From the NCBI RefSeq assembly GCF_963678635.1, contig NC_087063.1, positions 27,335,649 through 27,399,648 on the forward strand: DNA of 64,000 nt, in the 5' to 3' direction. Below the pieces are notes generated by a model. That model did no database searches, was not told the origin of the DNA, and was given only the letters and a program-made list of their open reading frames with translations. A program made the translations under genes and the position numbers. The first letter of the stretch is position 1. Each line of letters opens with the position of its first letter. This document shows positions 24,750 to 34,626 of this stretch, one piece after another. The stretch is from Symsagittifera roscoffensis. Its lineage: Eukaryota; Xenacoelomorpha; Acoela; Convolutidae.

Positions 24750-25085
24750 CTAGAGTAGAGACGAATTTGATTGAAATTCACTCAAATCTACTGGTCCCGC
24801 ATTGTAGTGTTTCCGGATTTGTCTATGTTCTTCTCTTTTATGTCTTTGAAGATGATAAAAAGACGAAAAGCCATTTCCGCAAATATTACAAACGAAAGGT
24901 CCAGATTTGGTATGATTTTTTAGGGCATGCACACGAAGTGCATCTTCTGTAGGAAATGATAATCGACAATCAGAACAATTGTGACTATGCTTTTGTTCGA
25001 TATGCCGCTTCAAATTTCTTTTTATTAGAGTGGGCTCACATTTAGGACACTTGATTTTACAATCCGATGGCGGGACCATTTTCAA
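24750..25085 (-). CDS. C2H2 zinc-finger ORF upstream of polymerase
   Basis: The 111-codon frame encodes three zinc fingers. The first runs from CPKC to HIEQKH, the second from CSDC to HALKNH, and the third from CNIC to HKREEH. It is in the same reading frame as the polymerase N-terminal piece and is separated from it by one TAG codon. The polymerase ATG follows two codons later. It is either the zinc-finger extension of the polymerase cut off by a nonsense mutation or a separate small DNA-binding protein read just before it. Confidence 0.75.
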   Translation of the reverse strand: MKMVPPSDCKIKCPKCEPTLIKRNLKRHIEQKHSHNCSDCRLSFPTEDALRVHALKNHTKSGPFVCNICGNGFSSFYHLQRHKREEHRQIRKHYNAGPVDLSEFQSNSSLL

Positions 25086-25431
25086 CTATTGTTGGAATTT
25101 GTGATGCCATTGTATCTAGCGATAGTTTCTGCTCTGAAAGTAGTGTGACTAAATTGTAAAAACATTTTACCGATTCTGAGTTTAAAATACTCTCAATTTT
25201 GTAAATAAAATGGGACGTCAAATATTGAGGTTTTACAGACAAAGAGTGGGAACTACAGCCAGGTAACACTTTCGATCGGAAGAATTTGAATCGTTTTCTC
25301 AACAATCTTTTCCTCTCGACGCTAGGACGTTTCAAAACTTTATAAGGGAGACTTCGGAGAAAATCTGCAGCTTTGCACATATTTTGAATCTTATCACCCT
25401 GAGAGTTGGAGATTACTCTAAAATAATTCAA
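25057..25431 (-). CDS. basic ORF overlapping the zinc-finger ORF, unknown
   Basis: This 124-codon frame is rich in Lys, Arg, Ser and Leu, with a very basic stretch near residues 35-50 (KRPSVERKRLLRKRFKFF). It overlaps the next ORF by 29 bases in another frame. It could be the N-terminus of the same polymerase gene shifted by a one-base change, or its own gene. No domain is recognised. Confidence 0.45.
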   Translation of the reverse strand: MNYFRVISNSQGDKIQNMCKAADFLRSLPYKVLKRPSVERKRLLRKRFKFFRSKVLPGCSSHSLSVKPQYLTSHFIYKIESILNSESVKCFYNLVTLLSEQKLSLDTMASQIPTIVENGPAIGL

Positions 25432-26063
25432 ACTAACTGTTAAAAGACAATCAACGGATTGATAATAAAATTCACGTAAAGGAATATTCTTCGGAAATTA
25501 TGAAAGAGTTGGTTATCAATAATCAACACATGGAACATACAATCTATCAAAGTACAATTGGTTTTTTGATGTGGAGCTAACATAAACTCATTAAAGTTTT
25601 TAAAAGAATCACAATTTGGTTTAAATGAAAGTGAAAGAAAAACTGAAAATTTGCTGAGTTGGGAGTAGAAATGAGGAAAGCAAGTTGCGTCACCGCAAGC
25701 CATTTGTTTAAAATGAAAGTGAGATAGGAAAAATGTAACGAACAGTTAAAAAAAACACGTGACAAATTTCAATTCCAGTAAATTGTATGACTGAATTTTA
25801 AGCAGTAATGTGTGACTAAATTTGAAAAAAGAGCGCGGGATATAACAGTCAAAAATCAATCAATCAATAAGACGAAATTAAATTTTAAAAAAACTCACAC
25901 TAACAATACTAATCATGTCAGAAAAGCAATAGATTTGATTGGTTAGAAGACTTAACTCGAAAAAATCCACAAATACAAGCAGAAAAATCTAATTCTTATT
26001 AAGCCCAACACTCCTGTTTTCAACATTTTCACAAAAAAAAACATATCCCAACAAAGGGGAACA
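25432..26063. other. divergent intergenic region of the Maverick
   Basis: It lies between minus-strand genes on the left and plus-strand genes on the right, so it should hold both promoters. It is AT-rich with no obvious conserved motif. The minus-strand ORFs inside it have low-complexity composition and are not supported. Confidence 0.4.
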
Positions 26064-26734
26064 ATGGAACGAAAAAATGGACCCATCTTTAGTGAAGCAC
26101 GTACATCAAAAATTACTACTGTTCCTAAAACTGAATCAATTTTGCAAAAGTATCGTAGTATCGGACTAATTAAAGATGGCCAAGATTCCAAACTATTCAG
26201 GGACTTCGTTGAGACACCTTCTCGTCTTGTTAGAATTTCCATTCCAAAACAATCCAGCAAGTTACTGGAATGGCTCTTCATCAGATTATTTTGTTCTCTA
26301 GCTTAGAGATGAGGAGATTGCTTTACCAGCTTCCATCGATTAAAAATGAAGCACAAAACTATTATAGAAACTTCTACTCTATCAGAAACACTAATCTGCA
26401 ATCATCAGAAATCCCAAAAAATTGTCAAACAGTTCCATTTCCCTCACCAGCAGAAGACGCTCACGACTGTGATAAGTTCTGGGAAATATACGAATCAAAG
26501 CGACGAAAAATATGTATCTCGTGCGTCTACTACGACACCGTTGACTACTCGCGAACTTATTTCCAGTTCAAATTATTTACGAGACCAACAGAAAACGATT
26601 CTTTTTCTAGAAAAGGATGCGTCAGTGTTCGAGTTGATGAGTTCAATAAGATTATATCTACTGTAGAATTTCTCATCGCTGAAATGGTGAGGGAGAGTAT
26701 TAGAGAAAATCATCGGAAAAACGAACAAGAATAG
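26064..26734 (+). CDS. Maverick gene of unknown function, possibly PC4-like
   Basis: Two overlapping frames (26064-26306, 80 codons; 26270-26734, 154 codons) seem to be one gene with a frame change near 26270, or two small genes. The second ends in a compact domain of about 75 residues with alternating strands and a final helix (KICISCVYYDTV..., FTRPTENDSFSRKGCVSV..., FNKIISTVEFL). That layout resembles the PC4 ssDNA-binding fold, but this is a pattern impression only. No enzyme motif is visible. Confidence 0.4.
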
Positions 26735-27302
26735 ATGAACTCTCATTTGAAACTGATTCATTTGTAGGATTGATTTGCTTTTAAAACAGTATGCTTAATA
26801 TTGGTGAAAATCGTCAAGTGTTTATTCAAATTAAATATAAAAAAGAATTAAAGTTTTTCCATTTGAATATTTTTTGGAACAAATTTAGTACCGAAAAAAT
26901 TTCAATTGACCCTCATTGAAGGAAATACTCTACCTAAACAAATAAATAGCGGAGAAAAAAATTCAATTTCAAACGGAGGTAGACTATCATAGTCGATTCA
27001 GTTAAAAAGGATAGAAAAAACAATAGAATTAATCTCTCCTTTTTTCAACACAAATCCAACCATTTCGAGGTTAAGCAGAGTATTAACTTTTCAGATAAAG
27101 AATATACTGCGTTATTAAATTTTGTTCATTCTCATACGATTCTCGATTTAGAAATACATTTACCTTTAGAGAATCTATATAGAATACGAATCTATATAGA
27201 ATAACTCAAAGGAAGCAAAAGATTTCAACACAATATCCTCAAAACACGGTTAGAAAAAACTATTTCTTATCAGGTTGTCAGGAAATTGATGACTCGGTCT
27301 CA

Positions 27303-27587
27303 TTGGATGAGGTGGATGAAGACTGTGTTTATGGAGGTATCATTGGGATTGGAAACTCCAAATTAGACTACTTTTTGAGTGTTTTTAAAATACTAAGGTT
27401 ACATGCAGTTCTTCATGATGAGTCAGGATATATGAAGGCACGTTACGAGACAGGAAAAGGCTACTGCTATGCAATACCGCTTCCAGACTTTTTAAATTGT
27501 TGCTATTTCGGGCACGTGACAGGACTAATTTACTGTTTATACATTAAAACATTTTACCCTAAAATCTATCGTGAAGCTGAAGTGTAA
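27303..27587 (+). CDS. small ORF upstream of the exonuclease-like gene
   Basis: The 94-codon frame ends 6 bases before the ATG at 27594 and overlaps that longer frame. It contains a Cys- and aromatic-rich C-terminal half (DFLNCCYFGHVTGLIYCLYI) that could be a membrane-associated helix. It is not recognised. Confidence 0.35.
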   Translation: MDEVDEDCVYGGIIGIGNSKLDYFLSVFKILRLHAVLHDESGYMKARYETGKGYCYAIPLPDFLNCCYFGHVTGLIYCLYIKTFYPKIYREAEV

Positions 27588-27593
27588 GGATAT

Positions 27594-28206
27594 GAGTTCA
27601 ATCGTTGTTGTGGATGTTGAGTTATTCACAAATGGAGTTGTGAAAGAAATTGGAATTTACAAAAATGGAGCAGCTATTGGATTGACATTTCTCCCACCTT
27701 ATATTATGAGCTTTTTATCCGATAAAGAAAGGAGACAATGTGCTTGGTTGACAAACAATCTCCACAACATCGAATGGAACTCAGGAGAGATTCCTTATCA
27801 TCACTTACAGGAAACGTTGGATATAGTGACAAACTCTGATTCGATCAACTTTTTTACGAACCCCAATGGATCAACAAACAACTATTACGTTCGCTTAATA
27901 TCAGACTGTGTTGGGTGGAATGCACAAAAAGCACCTGCTAATATCAAATTTTTTTCAAAAAGTATCGAGAAGTGCAAGCTTTTGGAATCAATATTCAACA
28001 AAAAATTCGACGATATTGCAGACTACGGTTGTCCAAAAATGATTGATGTTTTGATTGATCCATCAAAATTGTGCAAATGTGACTCCTACCCGGAAAAAAA
28101 TGCCAAAGTCACCACTTATTGTGCAGAGAAAAAAGCTTTCTTTATGGGAACATGGTTACAGAAGCATGTAGAGGATAGTTGGTTCAAACTCAATCTTTTT
28201 CAATGA
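27594..28206 (+). CDS. Maverick protein with exonuclease-like start
   Basis: From ATG 27594 this gives 203 residues. It opens with a hydrophobic strand ending in an acidic pair (IVVVDVELF) and then VVKEIGIY. This is the pattern of the first strand and DxE motif of DnaQ/RNase H-like 3'-5' exonucleases. The C-terminal part has conserved-looking Cys, Tyr and Trp (CKCDSYP, TTYCAEKKAFFMGTWLQK). The later acidic motifs are not obvious. The frame is intact, unlike many of its neighbours. Confidence 0.45.
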
Positions 28207-28544
28207 TTCAGGTTTGTATTTGTTGTGGTCATCATTATTCAGTTTTTTCAAAAATTATTTATTTATTAGTGGAACAAATGATGGACTCAACTGATGCGAT
28301 CACTGCATCTACATTAGTTTTTGATGAACAAAATGTTGAAAGAATTCCATGGACAATATGTTCTCAGGAATGTTCTCGCTCTTTTTTGTTCTTTTGTTTT
28401 CAAGTTATAGTGATTCTAATTCTGGTTTTGACAAGTGTATTTCGAAATATTCTGGCTAGCACATGTGAGGAATCATCTGTTCGGGTAGCAATTTTATCAA
28501 GTTGCGTCGGTTACGTTTTACCATCTCCCCGTCCAGGATAACTT

Positions 28545-28690
28545 CCACCTTCAAAACTATAACACGAGCGCTGCGGCCACGCGCGTCGTTGTGAAATTAA
28601 CTACGGTGCAGTCAAATTAACAACGCTGCGGCGGCGGCGATTTTAAGTTAGCAACGGCGGTTCCGGTAATTTTCAACTCAGCGTAGGATT
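28545..28690. repeat. GC-rich insertion between exonuclease-like gene and ATPase remnant
   Basis: A short patch full of GCTGCGGC, GCGGCGGCGG and GTTAACTA/TTAACAACG-type phrases interrupts AT-rich Maverick DNA. It sits exactly where the N-terminal half of the packaging ATPase should be. It is probably a foreign or expanded repeat associated with loss of that half. Confidence 0.45.
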
Positions 28691-28740
28691 CCCACATCAT
28701 TTCAAAATTATATGTTTTCATTATTAGTCTAGAAAAATGA

Positions 28741-29424
28741 ATAAAAGAGTTTTCATGGCTTTGGTTTTCTCCTCCTTTTGGAAAAATATTATATTTTTAT
28801 CAGTACTATCAACCTCTTTATGATAAAATGCGAGAAGAAATTTCAGACCTGGAATTTATCAATTGTATTGACTTTGAACTTATTGAAAACCTCCCGACTG
28901 ATGGAACAAATTATCTTTTAATTTTCGACGATTCCAGTGAAGAATTATGTATATCGAAAGAATTTGACTAGCTGGCAACAGCAGGAAGACACAGAAAACT
29001 TAATTGTATTTTTATCAAACACAATCTTTTCCATAAGACACCTACAGGACGCGATGCAGAGCCTCAAAACACTCATCTAGTCTTATTCAAATCTCCTCGA
29101 GATGTAAATCAAATTAGTGTTCTGGCTAGACAGTTAGGATTAGGTAAAGAGTTAGTTAAGTGGTATCATGAGGCGACAGCTGAAAGCTATGGTCATTTAA
29201 TGATTGACCTATGTCCAAGAACTCCTGATTCGATAAGATACTGTACAGAGTGTACTTCATTCCATTCAAAAATTTGTCTACCGAGCAGTAAGGCTCGGAT
29301 AGCAGATATTAATGATAAATCAACAGAACTATTATACTCTGAAGCTTATTCAAGAATTCAACCCGTCTCTCCAAAAAATTGTCCTCCAAAATTGTTCCAA
29401 AAAATTTCTCAGATTTCTTTGTGA
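28741..29424 (+). pseudogene. Maverick packaging ATPase (FtsK/HerA/A32 type), C-terminal remnant
   Basis: The frame opens at 28741 after a TGA. It reads a strand with YYQPLYDKM, a Walker B-like strand LLIFDDS, a LATAGRHRK segment, then THLVLFKSPRD and ESYGHLMIDLCPRT. These are arranged as in the DNA-packaging ATPases of Polintons. Two defects are visible. An in-frame TAG at 28969-28971 follows Walker B, and no Walker A (P-loop) can be found upstream, where a GC-rich patch lies instead. The protein would pump DNA into capsids. This copy cannot. Confidence 0.85.
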
Positions 29425-29575
29425 GTGTGCTGTCAATTTGGTCAAAGGAAACTTCGAAAACATTAAAAAGAAGGACATCAAGAAATTTGAGGAGTTTCAA
29501 AGAGAATCATTTCAAAAAAGACCTCCCAAAAAGAAAAAAAAATTATTTTGGCATCACCTAAAGGGTTACAACTGA
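29312..29575 (+). CDS. small Polinton-type basic protein
   Basis: This 87-codon frame starts inside the end of the ATPase in another frame. Its core (IVLQNCSKKFLRFLCECAVNL followed by VKGN and a Lys-rich tail) resembles the short helical basic protein that recurs in many Polintons. It ends RPPKKKKKLFWHHLKGYN without the glycine-rich continuation I would expect, so the tail may be altered. Function is unknown and the assignment rests on pattern memory. Confidence 0.5.
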   Translation: MINQQNYYTLKLIQEFNPSLQKIVLQNCSKKFLRFLCECAVNLVKGNFENIKKKDIKKFEEFQRESFQKRPPKKKKKLFWHHLKGYN

Positions 29576-29628
29576 GCAACCTGTTGATTCGTATAACCAT
29601 TAAAAAACTCAAATCACAATTTGAGTGA

Positions 29629-30093
29629 ATGGGAAAAGAAACCCATAAGTTTGTTCTTATTCCCTTATTTCTCTGGGATCAATTTAACTCTCATAAAAAA
29701 GCAGGAGAGAGCACATATTCATTTCCAGACGACGGTTTTTTTCAAAACAACACTGAAACCGAATCAGATAAAAAACCAGTAAAAGAAATTGAGAAGCTTC
29801 CAAAGGAAATATTGTCGGGAAAAACTGAAGAGGTGAAGCAAAAACTATTATCATTTATTGGGAGCGATCATAACAAGAAAAAAATTTTAAACGCTCTCTT
29901 TGAATCTCCACAAATCAAAATTTCAGCGAATTTGACAATAATTGTAGATAATGATGATACGGAAAAAAAAACGTAGCGACATTCATCAACTCAATACGCG
30001 GAAAAAAAGCTCAGATATCTGATTTACACTACGTTATTCTTAAAGCCATCGGCTTAACTACTACATTAGTGAACAACCCACATGTCGAACAAT
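29629..30093 (+). pseudogene. Polinton conserved small gene, frameshifted
   Basis: The ATG at 29629 begins MGKETHKFVLIPLFLW, resembling the start of another small gene common in Polintons. The frame stops at 29976, just after an A9 run (29963-29971). The reading then appears to continue in another frame to NPHVEQ and a TAA at 30091-30093, directly over the integrase start. A one-base length change in the A run would explain the break. Function is unknown. Confidence 0.5.
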
Positions 30094-31048
30094 AACAGGG
30101 TTCCTGGCTTCCCTACCCTTTCTGAGAAGCTGAAACTGACAAAATTGTACAGGAAAGGTGAGGCATCCTATGGTTCAGTTCATAATTTAGCTCGGTTAAG
30201 TAAATTACCAATAAGAAAGGTAAAGTTGTTTTTGGAAGGAAAAAGTGCTTATACCCAGTTTAAACAAGTGAAAAGAAAACATCCTCGTCTTCCGGTTCAA
30301 TGCAGATATAAAAACGAAATTTGGTGCATGGATTTAGCTCAAGTAGATAAACTTGCTGAATTCAACTCCGGTGTAAAATATCTGATGATAATAGTTGATT
30401 TGTTCTCAATGTTTGTAAGAGTGGGTACAATGCTAAACAAAAATGCAGAGACCGCAAAAGCTTGCTTTATTAGTCTATGTTCTCAGAAAAATGAACTTAC
30501 TTTTCCGAAAAAATTATGGATTGATAGTGGTAAAGAGTTTTTGGCAGATTTTAAAAACTTTTGCGAAGATACTGGAATAACAGTATATCACATTCCTACA
30601 GAGAAAAAGGCTCTTTACGCGGAAAGATATATTCAATCCCTCAAAAATATAATGTATAGATATATGGAAGATAAGGATACTTTAAAGTATGTTCCAGCTA
30701 TCCCAAACTTTGTCAAAACCCTCAACTCCAGATTAAACACGACTGCCCGACTGGCTCCTGAAAAAGTGGAAAACAAACACTTTTTACAGGTTCTTTACAA
30801 TAGGAAAATCAAAAAACTTAAAAAAAAAGAAACCTTAATTTAAACTGGGAGACAAAGTAAGACTAGCATATGATGATTTTTCTTTCCGCAAAGGGTACAA
30901 GCCTCAGTTTACCGACAAAAATTACACGGTGGAGAAAATAAGTACAGATCGTCCAATCGTAACATATAAAATAAAGGACTCGGAGAACAAAATTCTGGAC
31001 GGACGTTATTACGAGCAAGAGTTGCAAAAAGTGAACATTCGACAATGA
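30082..31048 (+). pseudogene. Maverick retroviral-type integrase, C-terminus frameshifted
   Basis: The main frame (30082-30843, 253 codons) has an N-terminal helical part. A DDE core follows, with EIWCMDLAQ (first Asp), LWIDSGKEF (second Asp) and ALYAERYIQSLKN (Glu). The frame ends just after an A9 run at 30820-30828. The expected C-terminal domain (starting KLGDKVRLAYDDF and ending near VNIRQ at TGA 31046-31048) is in another frame. That stop overlaps the penton ATG as ATGA. The catalytic core is complete and the DNA-binding tail is cut off. It would insert the element and make the 6-bp duplication. Confidence 0.92.
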
Positions 31049-31851
31049 GTAGTTATATCGTAGAGTTGGTCTCTTCAGCCTCGTTCAAAGTTTATCCCGA
31101 TAATTCGCTAGCGTCGTTTACAAACTTTTTACCGGATCAACTTGAATTTGAAGGGGAATGGGAAGTGGCCTTACTAGAAATTTCTTATCCAGCCGTGTAT
31201 AAGAACGTGAGCAATGGAACGCTATGGTACAAAAATGCTGATGATTGGTCCAAAAGTAAAGTATTTGGGAAATCTTTTGATTACGGAAAAATTAAAGAAT
31301 TCCTTATAAAACCTGGATTCTATTCATCTGTGGACGAAATTTTGATTTCCATGAATTCTGCTTTGAAAAAGGTAACGAAAATCAATCAAAATAATTTGAA
31401 ACGGGAACTAAAACCAATTTCCCGCAAATTACAAATCAAGTTATCAAATCGATCATGCGGAATTTATTTTGGAAGCAGCGATCTACGTACAACCACAGGT
31501 TTTGATTCAGACTTCTATGATTATCCTGAATCTCAAAATGATCCTAGTCCAATTGATATACAAAGACTTCACTCAGTTTTGGTTTACACGGACATTGTTG
31601 AATACTCTGTGCTCGCAGACACTAAAGTTCCGATACTGAGATATTTTCCGTTCGAACAGAAGATTTCAAGAGAAAGTTTATCTGTTACTAAAACGACTAA
31701 TTGCTTCAGCTTTGATAATTTACAATTCCGAAAACTTTTACGTAACTTGTTTCACTCAATTAAAATTGAGCTTCGCGCACCTACAGGAGAATTAATACCT
31801 TTCATCTCGAACGGTTGCTTCAGGGTTACGCTTCTATTTCGGAAACAGTAA
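31045..31851 (+). CDS. Maverick penton / minor capsid protein
   Basis: The intact frame encodes 268 residues. The start (YIVELVSSASFKVYPDNSLA, then FTNFLPDQLEFEGEWEVALL and EISYP) is the typical N-terminus of Polinton minor capsid (penton, single jelly-roll) proteins. The rest is strand-rich with a C-terminal TGELIPFISNGCFRVTLLF segment. It is followed by the small basic protein and the major capsid gene, the usual Polinton order. It would form capsid vertices. Confidence 0.85.
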   Translation: MSSYIVELVSSASFKVYPDNSLASFTNFLPDQLEFEGEWEVALLEISYPAVYKNVSNGTLWYKNADDWSKSKVFGKSFDYGKIKEFLIKPGFYSSVDEILISMNSALKKVTKINQNNLKRELKPISRKLQIKLSNRSCGIYFGSSDLRTTTGFDSDFYDYPESQNDPSPIDIQRLHSVLVYTDIVEYSVLADTKVPILRYFPFEQKISRESLSVTKTTNCFSFDNLQFRKLLRNLFHSIKIELRAPTGELIPFISNGCFRVTLLFRKQ

Positions 31852-31886
31852 TTCAAATTCATTTAGTTCTTTTTCTTTCATAAAAA

Positions 31887-32171
31887 ATGGATGCACGGAC
31901 TTCATTACCATATTTTAAAGGAGTACCACGACAGAGAGGTCGTAGATTGGGAGCGTTGGCTGGGACAGTGGTTCGTACCGCTTTCCCAATTTTGAAAAAA
32001 TACTTTGTTCCTGTTGCTAAAAGAATTGGAAGAGATTTATTTGAAACGGGTGCTTCGGAAGTGGGGAATGTCATATCAGGAAAAACTAACATAAAAAAGG
32101 CGGTAAAACGGACAGCGAGGGAAACTATTAGGAAACAAATTGGAGGTGGAAAACAATTAAAAAAGAAATAA
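31887..32171 (+). CDS. small basic virion-associated protein (Polinton PX/pVI-like)
   Basis: The 94-residue frame is very rich in Arg, Lys and Gly, with a central amphipathic helix (VRTAFPILKKYFVPVAKRIG) and an Ala/Gly segment, like small core or membrane-active proteins between penton and hexon genes. A TAA at 32169 ends it. The same frame then stays open through another basic stretch (KKRKRLKTVGGLI) up to the capsid ATG at 32247, so the true C-terminus may have been longer. Confidence 0.6.
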   Translation: MDARTSLPYFKGVPRQRGRRLGALAGTVVRTAFPILKKYFVPVAKRIGRDLFETGASEVGNVISGKTNIKKAVKRTARETIRKQIGGGKQLKKK

Positions 32172-32246
32172 CGAAAACCAGTTAAAAAAAGAAAAAGATT
32201 GAAAACAGTCGGCGGACTGATTTTTTCAGAAACATTAAAGAATAAA

Positions 32247-33492
32247 ATGCCATCCTTCCCTGAAAGTGCATCTCATTCCTCCTTGGAACTCTTTGACAAA
32301 ATTTCGCTTTTGAAACATGTTCAAAGGTCCAATATTCAACAAACTTTTCCTGTCAACTCACTCAATGAAGCTAGTATCGAATTCCAGCTGGAAACAGATC
32401 AAAATATATTCCAGGATTTGCAAGAAATTGCTCTAAGTCTCAAATTTTCCGTCCTTAAGGGGAATCGGAAGATAGGAGATACCGATGATGTCTACCTAGT
32501 TAACAACTTTTTACACTTGCTTTTCTCAAATGTTGAAATCTGTTTGAATAATGAGCAAGTGCATACCTCAAACGGTCTTTATCCTCATAAAGCTTTCCTA
32601 TCCAACGAGTTATCAGACACAAAAGGAAGAAAAGAAGCCATAACTATTGGGCAAGGTTACACATATGAATCAAATCCTAATGATAAAACTGCGCAAGTTT
32701 TTATTGATCAAAAAACGGAAACCCTTAGAGACGAAATTGAAGTGTACGGTCCACTTGCAGTTGATTTATTCCTGTGGTAAATTACTTCTACCAAATGTTA
32801 ATGTTCGAATAAGACTCATTCGATCACGACCTCAATTTTATCTTTTCACTGATAGTACTGAAGAAATCCAAGTATAAATTACAGCCGCATCTCTTTTCAG
32901 CAGACAGGTAGCTATCGATGAACACAAACTCCTGGAAATCAAGTCCAATATACGAAAACAACCAGCTGCTTACAACTACATAGAATCTGTCCCGAAAACA
33001 TATATTATTCCCAAAGGGCAAAACCAATTCATTCAAGAGAACATTTTCAATAATGGACCAATTCGATCCCTGGCAATAGCAATGCAAATTAATGGATCTT
33101 TTACTGGACAGAAGAAAGAGAACCCTTTTAACCATCGGAAATTTGGTCTTCGAGAGGTTAAAATTCTTCGCGGAAATCAGACTGTAATCAAAATGAAGTG
33201 TGAAGACAACTTGAGACCATTCGTTGAAACCATGAAAGCGTTGAAATTCACGGATGATGGGCCCAAAATTAATCTGAATCACTATGAAAATCATTATGTT
33301 TTAGCTTTTGATCTAACTTCTATGCAAGAATCAAATGTTCATTTGTATTACCCTGATGTTGTAGCAGCTAGCTTAAGACTTGAATTGTATTTCAGTAAAC
33401 CGCTGACGGAAACCATCGAAGTTTTTGTACTGGGAGAAAAACTTGTTACAACTTTGATACATGAAACTGGTACTGTCACAAAACATGGATAA
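32247..33492 (+). pseudogene. Maverick major capsid protein (double jelly roll), broken
   Basis: From ATG 32247 the frame reads to 32780 (FPVNSLNEASIEFQL..., NFLHLLFSNVEICLNNEQV...). It then shifts frame near 32770 (KLLLPNVNVRIRLIRSRP). An in-frame TAA at 32875-32877 follows. Reading resumes with IIPKGQNQFIQENIFNNGPI, FVETMKALKF and YVLAFDLTSMQ to the end at 33492. These blocks are strongly characteristic of Polinton major capsid proteins. With one frameshift and one nonsense codon this copy cannot make a full capsid protein. It overlaps the protease gene by 8-32 bases. Confidence 0.92.
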
Positions 33493-33922
33493 TGAACAAC
33501 TTCGAAAAATAATTTTTTCTATAGGATCTCTTCGCTACCGATTTCTAGGATGCTACCCTGCCAATTTCACCCCAAAAACTCTGCCAAGAAATTCCTTTCG
33601 TATTATTAATACAGATGTTGCTACAAGTCCTGAAACACATTGGATACTTATTGCGAGAAAAGGAGATCAATTCTATTTTGGAGATTCTTTAGGAAAAAAT
33701 GTTGAACATTACAAAAATATTCAATACAATGAACCTTTAACACATCTGATAGATAAAAACATTCAGAAAATGGACTTATGTGGACTCTATTGTATTTATT
33801 TTGCCTATACTTTGTACTCAAATTGTAAAAATTTTATTGTTGATGATTATTGTATTATGCGTTTTTTTTTCACAGTACTTGTAATTCACTCTTTTTCACA
33901 ACTATATTTTTCAAACAAGTAA
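33485..33922 (+). CDS. Maverick adenain-like cysteine protease (PRO)
   Basis: ATG 33485 lies inside the end of the capsid gene, and an earlier in-frame ATG is at 33461. About 145 residues follow with the adenovirus-protease arrangement: His in THWILIARKG, an acidic residue in YFGDSLG, and the catalytic Cys in MDLCGLYCIYFAY. It should process capsid precursors. The frame is intact. Low-complexity Phe/Leu at the C-terminus may be drift. Family assignment is from these motifs. Confidence 0.88.
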   Translation: MDNEQLRKIIFSIGSLRYRFLGCYPANFTPKTLPRNSFRIINTDVATSPETHWILIARKGDQFYFGDSLGKNVEHYKNIQYNEPLTHLIDKNIQKMDLCGLYCIYFAYTLYSNCKNFIVDDYCIMRFFFTVLVIHSFSQLYFSNK

Positions 33923-33954
33923 TACGAAACTTCATTTTTTTAGCCTGAACAACC

Positions 33955-34626
33955 TCAAAAATTAAGCTTCCTTTTCACTTTCTTTGCTTGACTATGAATA
34001 TCCACCTTTTCTCCATTCGATAACAGAAGATGCTGTCTGTCCAACGTCTCATTCGGGGTGTCAGTTTCCTTTTGAAATGAAGAGTCGAACTTTCTCTTTC
34101 TATTTACACGCGGAGACGTGAACAGAATAGGGGACATAGCATTCGAAGATGGAGTTTTTTCTTTATTTTCTATATCACTTGTCTTTTTCTCGCTTTCTCT
34201 GGGAATCACTCTATCCCAGTCATTTTCTAAATTCCAAATCAACACAAACTCCTCCTGAGCCATTACAAGTCCTAACTGGTTTTTCGTCATAGGTTGCTTA
34301 CACACATCATAATCACAAAAATGTTGACGAACATTTTGAGGAATTGTTGTAATATCCATATTTTCTCTAACGTTGAGGGATCGTTTTTTAATATAATTCC
34401 AATAAAAATCAACTTCTACTTGCTCATCGTGAATATCCGAATCCACTGTACCGACATAATTATTGTACTCTTTAAAAAGAACCTCCGGAATAGCTGCCAC
34501 ATCACGGATCTCCCATTCTCCTTTCCTTGTTTCGAAAGTTTTTACAATCACAACATCTTCTCCATATGATGGAATGTACATGAATTTTTTTCTCCAATCA
34601 CAAACTGTTATCTCTTTGATCGACAT
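33955..34626 (-). CDS. Maverick minus-strand gene of unknown function
   Basis: The intact 223-codon frame converges on the protease gene with only 32 bases between stops. The N-terminal 150 residues look globular, with several Trp and acidic patches (WRKKFMYIP, YWNYIKKRS). The C-terminal 70 are disordered and contain basic clusters (VNRKRKFDSS, QAKKVKRKLNF) that could be nuclear localisation signals. No family is recognised. Its survival next to broken genes is notable. Confidence 0.6.
   Translation of the reverse strand: MSIKEITVCDWRKKFMYIPSYGEDVVIVKTFETRKGEWEIRDVAAIPEVLFKEYNNYVGTVDSDIHDEQVEVDFYWNYIKKRSLNVRENMDITTIPQNVRQHFCDYDVCKQPMTKNQLGLVMAQEEFVLIWNLENDWDRVIPRESEKKTSDIENKEKTPSSNAMSPILFTSPRVNRKRKFDSSFQKETDTPNETLDRQHLLLSNGEKVDIHSQAKKVKRKLNF

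Noticed and set aside
28179-28541. 120-codon ORF after the exonuclease-like gene
   Set aside because: It is hydrophobic and low in complexity, overlaps the end of the better frame, and shows no motif.
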